Assembly: GCA_012842105.1 (NCBI GenBank)
Contig: DUTL01000020.1
Span: 1 to 8,846, forward strand
DNA length: 8,846 nt
Source: Candidatus Fermentithermobacillaceae bacterium
GTDB lineage: Bacteria > Bacillota > Sulfobacillia > Fermentithermobacillales > Fermentithermobacillaceae
Reading direction: 5' to 3'
In this document: one piece after another, positions 1 through 5,372 of the stretch
Layout of the letters: the number at the start of each line of letters is the position of its first letter
How positions within the stretch are numbered: the stretch's first letter is position 1
The notes under the pieces: generated by a model
Told to the model about the DNA's origin: nothing
Seen by the model: only the letters and a program-made list of their open reading frames with translations
Database searches by the model: none
Program-made: the position numbers and the translations under genes

Positions 1-242
1 GAGCTCTCACCTCACTGCTCTCGTCAGCTCCGTCCACCTCGCGTGGCGACTCTATCTTACCAAGAGTGCCTGCAATGTGCTATGTTGTCTGGGGAAAACC
101 CCTAGGCCGTTGAATCTCCCCGCCACCTAAATTCATCCAAACAAGGAACAACACAGGCCCCGCGGCAGTCAAATAGAATAACCGCGCAGCGCCCTCGCTG
201 ATGCAAGAACAAACAAAAGCAGACAAGGGCATCTGCGCACCA
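1..242. other. Upstream region without a recognisable gene
   Basis: I see no supportable gene here. The forward frame from base 1 is open to a TAG at 106-108, but the 35 residues it gives look like no family I know, so I do not call it the tail of an upstream gene. A small GGGG-AAAA-CCCC hairpin lies at 91-102 without a T-run. A TAGAAT at 174-179 resembles a -10 box, but no convincing -35 stands at the right distance. Confidence 0.5.
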
Positions 243-265
243 ACACGGCACGGGCCCTGCCGTGT
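243..265 (+). promoter_or_regulatory. Perfect 8-bp hairpin upstream of the SLH gene
   Basis: ACACGGCA (243-250) and TGCCGTGT (258-265) are exact inverted copies around the loop CGGGCCC. The stem ends 34 bases before the Shine-Dalgarno of the SLH-protein gene and has no following T-run, so it is not a typical intrinsic terminator. It could be a 5' leader hairpin affecting mRNA stability or translation, a protein-binding dyad, or the remains of a terminator of an upstream gene. The pairing is seen directly; the role is inferred. Confidence 0.45.
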
Positions 266-310
266 AACCAAGTCGCGTTAAGGAAAATCAAGAATGAACG
301 GAGGTTGTTC

Positions 311-1684
311 ATGCTGAAGAAAACATCTTCAATTGTAATCTGGGTAATCTGTCTGGCCATGTCCTTGTGCATGGCCCTCCCGTCCGTGGCGGCAGCAGCT
401 CCTTCTCACATGAGTCATCCCGCACCTAAAAAGATGCTAATATCTGCGCCGTCCAAAGCGCAGGCAGGACAAGAGGTCACTGTCAGAATCACAAACATGA
501 GAGACGAGAGTCCCGTAGAAGGCGCCTCGGTCTACCTGGTGCCAAGGCACGAACCTTCTTACCTGCCCCTCGGACAGAACTACACGCCCCCGGCGCTGAC
601 ACCCAGGTCCCTGGGAACCACCGGCGCTGACGGCGAGCTCAAGGTAACATTGACAGATCCAGGAAAGTTTTTCCTCACGGCCGAAAAGCCAGGCTTCGCC
701 CAGGGTTTTGCTGCCGTCACTGTTTACAAGGCACAGCAAGAAGTCACGTTCACCGCAGATAAGCAGGTGTATAACCAGGCCGAACCGGTCACCCTCACCC
801 TCAGAAACGGCCTTGACTCACCCATCACTCTCAATTGCGGAGCGCCCTGGAAGATCACCAGGCCCAACGGAGAGAGTGTGTTTGCCCCCTTCTCCATTAT
901 GGTCATCATAGACGTTGAGCCCGGCAAAGAAATAACGTGGGCCTGGGATCAAAAGGATCAAGCAGGCGAGCAGGTCAAGCCCGGAGTCTATGTTGCCACT
1001 ATCAGGACTTCCGGCGGTGATATATTTGCCCGGTTCTGCATCACCGGGCTCAGGACCGGCAAGGACATCCGGAACCCTGACCCGAAAATGCCTGAAGACC
1101 GTCCTTTCACCGATGTGACCGGAAAACACCTCTGGGGCGACCCCCACGTACTGCATCTTCACCAAAAAGGCATCGTACGTGGCAAAAGTGCCGGCGCTTT
1201 CGACCCTGAGGGGACTCTCACTAGAGCTGAGTTCGTAGCCATGCTCCTTCGCGCCTGCGGCCTGGAATCCCAGACTGACGAGGACGGCAACTCCGAAGAA
1301 AGCGAAGATCCGTTTCCGGACATCACTCCCGCCCACTGGGCCTATGCCCATATCCGCAAGGCACGGGAGATGGGGATTCTCACTGACGACGAGTACTGGG
1401 AGGGGTTCGGGCCGGACGCCCCCATCACAAGGATGGAGATATGCGTTATGGCAGCCCGGGCTCTGGGACTTGAAGGTGAGGCATGCCAAAATGCCGGTGA
1501 GATGGCCGGATTTGACGACGACGATGACATAGCCTTAGCATACAGGGGCTACGTCAAAGCTGCCGTGGAATGGGGCGTGCTCAAAGGCTATCCTGACGCC
1601 ACGTTCCGGCCGTGGGATAACGCCACCCGCCGCGAGGCAGCAGTCATCATATACCGTCTCATGCAGCTGGAACTGGAGGACTGA
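311..1684 (+). CDS. Secreted SLH-domain surface protein with BsuPI-like domain
   Basis: This 457-residue protein is probably exported and held on the cell wall. ATG 311 is chosen because GGAGG at 300-304 lies six bases upstream; an in-frame TTG at 305 is too close to that site. Residues 1-30 form a signal peptide (MLKK, hydrophobic core, Ala-rich end near PSVAAAA); no lipobox is present. Residues 42-140 resemble an Ig-like/carboxypeptidase-regulatory beta domain. Residues 144-246 resemble the BsuPI fold, with a VTLTLRNG strand, a PGKEITWAWDQ segment and KPGVYVATI. Three SLH repeats follow at about 258-318, 335-388 and 401-455, carrying TRAE, TRME and TRRE at the expected place. Such triplets usually bind pyruvylated secondary wall polymer. 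Acidic linkers (DEDGNSEESED, DDDDD) separate the repeats. The SLH part is firm. The BsuPI assignment is by pattern, and BsuPI-like domains are not always protease inhibitors. The gene is convergent with the ABC operon, and I see no clear terminator after it. Confidence 0.93.
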   Translation: MLKKTSSIVIWVICLAMSLCMALPSVAAAAPSHMSHPAPKKMLISAPSKAQAGQEVTVRITNMRDESPVEGASVYLVPRHEPSYLPLGQNYTPPALTPRSLGTTGADGELKVTLTDPGKFFLTAEKPGFAQGFAAVTVYKAQQEVTFTADKQVYNQAEPVTLTLRNGLDSPITLNCGAPWKITRPNGESVFAPFSIMVIIDVEPGKEITWAWDQKDQAGEQVKPGVYVATIRTSGGDIFARFCITGLRTGKDIRNPDPKMPEDRPFTDVTGKHLWGDPHVLHLHQKGIVRGKSAGAFDPEGTLTRAEFVAMLLRACGLESQTDEDGNSEESEDPFPDITPAHWAYAHIRKAREMGILTDDEYWEGFGPDAPITRMEICVMAARALGLEGEACQNAGEMAGFDDDDDIALAYRGYVKAAVEWGVLKGYPDATFRPWDNATRREAAVIIYRLMQLELED

Positions 1685-1739
1685 AGGATAGTACCAAGGA
1701 GCAATATGCACAAGCGGCGTGGGATTGTCTAGCAGGTAG

Positions 1740-2036
1740 GATTATATGGAGACACATCGAGGTGTGAATCGAAAAGCAGCGGGCGGCGTCTTAAGGAAAT
1801 CAACTGGTGGCAAGTTCCGGCCGTGTGAAGCCAAGTTGACACGGTAAGTCGTGGGTTCTTCGTTATCACGGAATCAGTGACGCTGCCCGGCTATGTCAAG
1901 AAAGGGAATAAGTGAATTCCCATGTATCCAGTCGTTTGATAGGTTGGGGGCATATACACAAGGCCTACCGAGTTTCGGATGAACCGGATGGCCCGCCGTC
2001 AAGTGGAAAGCCTTCGTGGGTATTAGCGGCCCGGAG
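1740..2036 (+). mobile_element. Probable group II intron remnant (5' domain I part)
   Basis: No reading frame is convincing here, but the DNA is dense in RNA-like pairing. TCAACTGG (1800-1807) pairs with CCAAGTTGA (1831-1839) with one bulged A. CACG/CGTG pair at 1840-1843/1850-1853 around GTAAGT, TCAC/GTGA at 1866-1869/1877-1880, and GGGAAT/ATTCCC at 1904-1909/1916-1921. CCGA/TCGG lies just before 1981, and a long-range stem with one mismatch joins GGCCCGC to GCGGCCC. Phrases such as GTGTGAAGCC, CACGGTAAGTCGTG and GGATGAACCGGATGG resemble the 5' half of bacterial group II introns as I remember them; this is recall, not a search. No reverse-transcriptase gene, domain V or domain VI follows, because the convergent permease gene begins at once, so it would be a truncated, inactive copy. 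Both ends are uncertain. Another structured RNA is the alternative. Confidence 0.45.
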
Positions 2037-3599
2037 CTAGGGTTTTGCACTTAAGACCATGCGGGCGGCAGCGTTCACCGCAATTGCGAACACCCCGGCC
2101 ATAACCGCAACTATCAGTAGCGCGCATTTCCATAGTTCTCCTTTTGACATGCCCCACAGATACCCTGCGCCGGCGATAAACGATATCGTCAGATTCGAAA
2201 CAAGTAAAACTATGTTCCCCGCGGTGCCCAATCTCGGAATACCGGTGGTCTCCGAAACCCCCGGGTCGTAAACTGTTGCCGCCACCGATACGGCGCCTGT
2301 GGTAAAAGCCACGCTCGCCCATACGATTCCCAGAATAAACTTGTTCCCCAGAACCGGACGCCCGAAAAGCGTCATGATGAAAGCCAGCACCGCGACGAAT
2401 ACGGTTTGGATGGCCCCGTAGAAAAAAGCTTTTCCGCGCATGACCTTCACAGAGTGCGCCGGGGCCTGCCTCAAAAGGCGGGCAGTCACAAGCATGCTAT
2501 TAAGGCCCCATTTGGAATAGCCGCCACCCACTGCGAGATAAACGAAAGGTATGAGCGAATCCATTGTGCTACCCGTGGCGCCTGCGTCGCCAGGCCGTAG
2601 AAGCACCATACCCAGCGTCATCACCATGGCGTAGATAGCTTGCGATTGGCTTTCCAGATCACGGAAAAAAAGACGGGCCTCGACTTTTAGGGAATGCAGT
2701 TCGATGGCAAACCTGCCGGCACCAGACGACGCGGACGGCCGAACCTCACGTACCAAACCGCGACCGCGCCTTCTTGTGCCCGCCGCAGCCCATCCGGACA
2801 CATAAGCCCGCTCCGCGCCTTGCGTGATCAGCGAAAAGAGTATCACTGCAATGCCTGCCATTCCCAGAGCAACCATGGCCAACGGAAACAACCGCCCATC
2901 CAATCCCTCAACAGCTGCCCTTGCCAGCACCACCGAGGGAGACCACGACACACCTATTCTGGCCAGGGATCCTGCGAAATCCGAAAGACTTCCTATCTTG
3001 CGGGAAGCGAACGTGACAAGGCGGGTCACCAGGTAGATTACCGATCCGACAATCACGCCCAGGGCCCCGGAAATCTCTTTTGCCCGGTACGCAGGCACCA
3101 ACCTGCTAACCAACATGTTCGCCATTACCGCAACCACTGCAGGCAAGGCCACAAACGGTATGCCCGCCAGGAGCACCAGAGGGTAGTACCAAACAGGTGC
3201 GTGCAAACCCATTCCTATTCCAAAAAATAAAGGCGCTCCGAACACCAGGTACGGGATGAGCCCAGACGCGAAAATCTCAAGCATCTTTGCAAGAATTATC
3301 CACCTCGGGCGACAAGGCGATGCCAACAGTAAAAACAGATCCCGCGAAACATACAAGTTGCTGAACGCTGCACTAAAAGCGCTTCCCAACTGCATGAAAA
3401 GAAGGACGTTCAAGAAGCCGTTAATAAAAAGGAGCATGTCGTGCGGGCTAACCGGTAAGCCAGCCAACGCCCGGCCCAGCATGATGCTTAGCGCCGGCAA
3501 CAACACTGCGGCCAACGCGACTAATGCCCAGACACCGGGCTTCATTGCCCTGAGACGGGTCTTCACGTTTAGCCGTACAAGATGGATAGCCGTTCTCAT
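2037..3599 (-). CDS. ABC exporter permease, about 12 membrane segments
   Basis: This 520-residue integral membrane protein should form the channel of the transporter powered by the adjacent ATPase. Hydrophobic segments lie near residues 23-47, 54-75, 111-131, 138-164, 177-197, 237-259, 320-334, 348-362, 391-412, 420-442, 459-482 and 489-512. The layout is two halves of six separated by a basic, polar loop at about 260-318 (TRRRGRG). The cytoplasmic stretch SRDLFLLLASP followed by WIILAKMLE (85-108) is the pattern of ABC-2/Ecs-like exporter permeases. The ATG shares its A with the TAA of the ATPase gene (TAATG), so the two are very likely translationally coupled; GGAGG stands 13 bases upstream, rather far. 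The cargo cannot be deduced; lipid, peptide or drug export are all possible. The stop codon directly abuts the structured intron-like sequence, so the extreme C-terminus could have been altered by that insertion. Confidence 0.85.
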   Translation of the reverse strand: MRTAIHLVRLNVKTRLRAMKPGVWALVALAAVLLPALSIMLGRALAGLPVSPHDMLLFINGFLNVLLFMQLGSAFSAAFSNLYVSRDLFLLLASPCRPRWIILAKMLEIFASGLIPYLVFGAPLFFGIGMGLHAPVWYYPLVLLAGIPFVALPAVVAVMANMLVSRLVPAYRAKEISGALGVIVGSVIYLVTRLVTFASRKIGSLSDFAGSLARIGVSWSPSVVLARAAVEGLDGRLFPLAMVALGMAGIAVILFSLITQGAERAYVSGWAAAGTRRRGRGLVREVRPSASSGAGRFAIELHSLKVEARLFFRDLESQSQAIYAMVMTLGMVLLRPGDAGATGSTMDSLIPFVYLAVGGGYSKWGLNSMLVTARLLRQAPAHSVKVMRGKAFFYGAIQTVFVAVLAFIMTLFGRPVLGNKFILGIVWASVAFTTGAVSVAATVYDPGVSETTGIPRLGTAGNIVLLVSNLTISFIAGAGYLWGMSKGELWKCALLIVAVMAGVFAIAVNAAARMVLSAKP

Positions 3600-4429
3600 T
3601 ATGTAAGATCCGCCTCCAAGGACGAAATAATGTCCTTGTACTCGGGGCTTGCAGCAAGGCTGATGAAGAGATCCTCGAGGGACGCTCCGGCGCTGCTGCT
3701 TCCGGCACGTGCCCGGAGCTCTGAAGGCGTCCCTTCATCTACCAGTTCCCCGCCTACCAATATCCCGACCCGGTCGCAAAGATGTTGCGCAATCTCAAGG
3801 ATGTGGGTGGAAAGCAGCACAGCCCCTCCGCTTTTGGTTTTCTGGCGCAACATCCCCCTGAAGACCCGGACTGCGATTGGATCAAGCGCTGTGACAGGTT
3901 CATCCATTATCAAAACAGGAGGTTCATGGAGCAGGGCAGCTGTAATCGCAACTTTCTGTCTCATACCCCGGGAGTACGACTGAATTTGGTCGTTAATCCT
4001 CCCCTCCATATCAAGCATATGAAGGATGGTTTCGATCTTTTGCTTTCTTTGGCCCTTGGGAACTGAGTAAAGTTCACCGACAAAATCCAGGAACTCAAGG
4101 GCCGTAAGTTTCTCATACAGAACCGGTTCATCAGGGATGTATCCCATGAGCGCTTTGGCCTTCTCTGGTTGTTTCCAAACATCGTACCCCCCGGCCCGGA
4201 CGCTGCCCGACGTGGGCGCCAGGATACCGGTGATCATCCGGAGCGCCGTGGACTTGCCAGAGCCGTTGGGGCCAAGCAATCCATAGATCTCTCCCGGGTT
4301 TAGCCGGAGATCCAGATTGTTAAGGGCCAGCAGATCCCCGTATCTTTTGGTAAGGGCAGATGTGACCAAAACGGGGCCGCCGGCAGTATCCGGTGACCTG
4401 TGCTGCTCCGGGCCCGGCAGGATCCTCAC
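3599..4429 (-). CDS. ABC transporter ATP-binding protein (exporter type)
   Basis: This 276-residue cytoplasmic ATPase drives the permease encoded next to it. It shows Walker A GPNGSGKST (53-61), signature SYSRGMRQK (151-159), Walker B VLIMDEP with catalytic Glu177 (172-178), D-loop ALDP (181-184) and H-loop STH with His209. The Q-loop position reads GYIPDEP (96-102), so the usual Gln is Asp; acidic residues there are common in ABC-2/Ecs-like exporters. A C-terminal tail of about 45 residues (SLEDLFISL) is typical of these ATPases. The start is GTG 4429-4427, because GGAAGGGG lies seven bases upstream. The frame stays open to a further GTG at 4513, but the 28 extra residues have no ABC character and no comparable ribosome site precedes them. 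The gene is first of the operon and overlaps the permease gene by one base. A dyad 65-89 bases upstream suggests a dedicated regulator, though no regulator gene is in the window. Confidence 0.9.
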   Translation of the reverse strand: MRILPGPEQHRSPDTAGGPVLVTSALTKRYGDLLALNNLDLRLNPGEIYGLLGPNGSGKSTALRMITGILAPTSGSVRAGGYDVWKQPEKAKALMGYIPDEPVLYEKLTALEFLDFVGELYSVPKGQRKQKIETILHMLDMEGRINDQIQSYSRGMRQKVAITAALLHEPPVLIMDEPVTALDPIAVRVFRGMLRQKTKSGGAVLLSTHILEIAQHLCDRVGILVGGELVDEGTPSELRARAGSSSAGASLEDLFISLAASPEYKDIISSLEADLT

Positions 4430-4436
4430 GAGACCA

Positions 4437-4444
4437 CCCCTTCC
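4437..4444 (-). promoter_or_regulatory. Ribosome binding site deciding the ABC ATPase start
   Basis: Read on the minus strand the site is GGAAGGGG, followed by seven bases and GTG at 4429-4427. It is the only strong Shine-Dalgarno-like run near the 5' end of this frame, so it argues for the 276-residue form over a 304-residue form starting at 4513. Confidence 0.65.
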
Positions 4445-4466
4445 ATCAAAATTTACTATTGAACGC

Positions 4467-4476
4467 ATGTTAACAT
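4467..4476. promoter_or_regulatory. 10-bp perfect palindrome before the ABC operon
   Basis: ATGTTAACAT is self-complementary and lies about 38-47 bases upstream of the chosen GTG start, where a promoter or operator would be expected. No good sigma-A -10/-35 pair was found around it. A short palindrome of this kind can occur by chance. Confidence 0.3.
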
Positions 4477-4493
4477 AATGCAACACCGCGCAG

Positions 4494-4518
4494 TAACAGT
4501 TTAGGTTCAACACTGTTA
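4494..4518. promoter_or_regulatory. Candidate operator: TAACAGT-11-ACTGTTA dyad
   Basis: TAACAGT (4494-4500) and ACTGTTA (4512-4518) are perfect inverted copies with an 11-base spacer, so half-site centres are 18 bases apart, close to two helical turns less a few bases. The dyad lies 65-89 bases upstream of the ABC operon start. Spaced dyads at this place are typical for GntR/YtrA- or TetR-type control of exporter operons, but no regulator gene is visible to support a family. TAACAGT recurs at 4658-4664. The symmetry is seen; the operator role is inferred. Confidence 0.45.
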
Positions 4519-4637
4519 GCCTGATTACGGAGTTGCCGCTCAGAACTCATTAGATCGTCTTTCATAATATTGACTATTAATGAAATACTTCTTCGGATAC
4601 AAGGAAAATCCTGCTAACCCAAGCGTGCATTAGGCCT

Positions 4638-4664
4638 GTTGTCATAGACCGTTGTCATAACAGT
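4638..4664. repeat. 9-bp tandem-phased direct repeat with a TAACAGT copy
   Basis: GTTGTCATA occurs at 4638-4646 and again at 4651-4659, a 13-base period. The second copy runs into TAACAGT (4658-4664), the same heptamer that forms the dyad at 4494-4518. CTGTT (4636-4640) and AACAG (4659-4663) also make an inverted pair. The cluster may be a regulator-binding area shared by the divergent ABC and hsd loci, although it is about 680 bases from hsdM. Confidence 0.35.
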
Positions 4665-4816
4665 ACGTTTTTGGTAGCTCCACCGCATGCTACCGGATAT
4701 CGCTACAGACTCCTGCTGGACATTGCCGGAGAAGAAAGTCATGCCAGTCATCCACGCAACTTTACCACAGCATACCTACTCAAGAGTCAACGGAGAGCCC
4801 TAGACCGTTCCATCGC

Positions 4817-4924
4817 TCGGAGTCTTGTCGAACGTGAATAGACCACGGTACGCCGATGCCAAAACGGCTAACGGTGGTCTCTGTAGTGATGGCCACTATC
4901 GCATCCGTATTGTTCGGAGTCTTG
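4817..4924. repeat. 11-bp direct repeat flanking an imperfect hairpin
   Basis: TCGGAGTCTTG is present at 4817-4827 and 4914-4924, 97 bases apart. Between the copies is an imperfect hairpin: AGACCAC (4840-4846) pairs with GTGGTCT (4874-4880), then after a G/G mismatch GT with AC, and after another mismatch GCC (4852-4854) with GGC (4866-4868) around an 11-base loop. No T-run follows. A direct repeat enclosing a hairpin can be the trace of a small mobile or duplicated unit, but the copies are short and chance is possible. Confidence 0.3.
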
Positions 4925-5237
4925 AGCACGAGTTCTATCGCTGGAGGGATCACTAAGTCAGTTCTTCGCCGGAGTCCCCAAACAGGCTAGCGGCACAGTG
5001 AAACCGAGACTCTAGAGCTGCTCGAGAACGAGATAGTAATAAAAGCGGCCATTATCGAGCACACAGACATGGTACTAGTGGGAATACTATGGCGGTGAAA
5101 GGCCTGACCGGTCCCTTCCAGAAGGATATGCTGGCCGTTAAGTTGAATATTCTTTGTACTGGTATAGTTGCGGTTATGGTGCCTAAAAACCAGTAGATTT
5201 CGCGAAACCTATAGAGCGACGAGGTAATCTAGATAGC

Positions 5238-5262
5238 AAAGAGAAGAGCGTGTTCTCTTTTT
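5238..5262 (+). terminator. Inverted repeat with T-run before hsdM
   Basis: AAAGAGAA (5238-5245) pairs with TTCTCTTT (5253-5260) around GAGCGTG, and the T-run continues to 5262. The 8-bp stem has only two G-C pairs, so it would be a weak intrinsic terminator. It could stop transcription entering from the left, or serve as an operator, since it touches the candidate -35 box of hsdM. Confidence 0.35.
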
Positions 5263-5289
5263 AACTACATACCGTGTGCTTCATATAGC
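5261..5289 (+). promoter_or_regulatory. Candidate sigma-A promoter of the hsd operon
   Basis: TTAACT (5261-5266) and TATAGC (5284-5289) each match the -35 and -10 consensus at four of six positions and are 17 bases apart, the ideal spacing. A transcript starting near 5296 would carry a leader of about 48 bases before the hsdM ATG. It is the best-spaced pair I found in the spacer, but the match is moderate. Confidence 0.4.
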
Positions 5290-5312
5290 TTTTGGTTAAC
5301 GGAGTTTATCCG

Positions 5313-5372
5313 ATGACCATTTCGTTATGTAAGGGAGAGGAATATGAGTCAGAACAACAATGGTTATATTGA
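5313..5372 (+). CDS. Possible 19-codon leader peptide overlapping the hsdM start
   Basis: A short frame runs from ATG 5313 to TGA 5370-5372 and encodes MTISLCKGEEYESEQQWLY. GGAG (5301-5304) stands eight bases before its ATG, a normal distance. The frame spans the hsdM ribosome site (5331-5340) and ends 26 bases inside hsdM in another frame. If translated, it would couple or modulate hsdM initiation. It resembles no known peptide, and a chance frame of this length is common, so confidence is low. Confidence 0.2.
   Translation: MTISLCKGEEYESEQQWLY

Larger units (their letters stand above)
4519..5237. other. Gene-poor spacer between the ABC and hsd loci
   Basis: I recognise no gene in this roughly 720-base stretch. 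It is more AT-rich at its edges (19 G+C in the 60 bases from 4561) and near 50% in the middle (30 of 60 from 4861). Short forward open stretches succeed each other in all three frames: 4584-4838 without an ATG, 4856-4990 (44 codons, hydrophobic middle), and 5089-5196 (35 codons). None has a good ribosome site or a recognisable motif. This may be a decayed gene or insertion, or simple non-coding DNA. An imperfect hairpin (4840-4880) and small direct repeats are listed separately. Confidence 0.4.

Noticed and set aside
91..102. GGGG-AAAA-CCCC hairpin as a terminator
   Set aside because: The stem is only 4 bp and no T-run follows on either strand.
1..108. Open forward frame from the window edge to TAG at 106-108, possible tail of an upstream gene
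   Set aside because: The 35 residues show no domain character, and chance open stretches of this length are common.
818..1489. Long open frame on the minus strand, 223 codons
   Set aside because: It lies wholly inside the SLH gene, has no ribosome site or recognisable domain, and its existence follows from the G+C-rich codons of the real gene.
2694..3230. 178-codon forward frame inside the ABC permease
   Set aside because: The product is rich in Arg, His, Gln and Pro and has no domain. The opposite strand encodes a clear membrane protein over the same bases.
4430..4513. N-terminal extension of the ABC ATPase from GTG 4513
   Set aside because: The extension lacks ABC features, has no good ribosome site, and overlaps the palindrome and dyad. 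GTG 4429 has GGAAGGGG at the right distance.
4856..4990. 44-codon frame with a hydrophobic segment, possible small membrane protein
   Set aside because: No Shine-Dalgarno site precedes its ATG, and such a frame is expected by chance. It is kept only as part of the unassigned-spacer finding.
5089..5196. 35-codon frame MAVKGLTG...VPKNQ
   Set aside because: No ribosome site and no recognisable family; too short to call.
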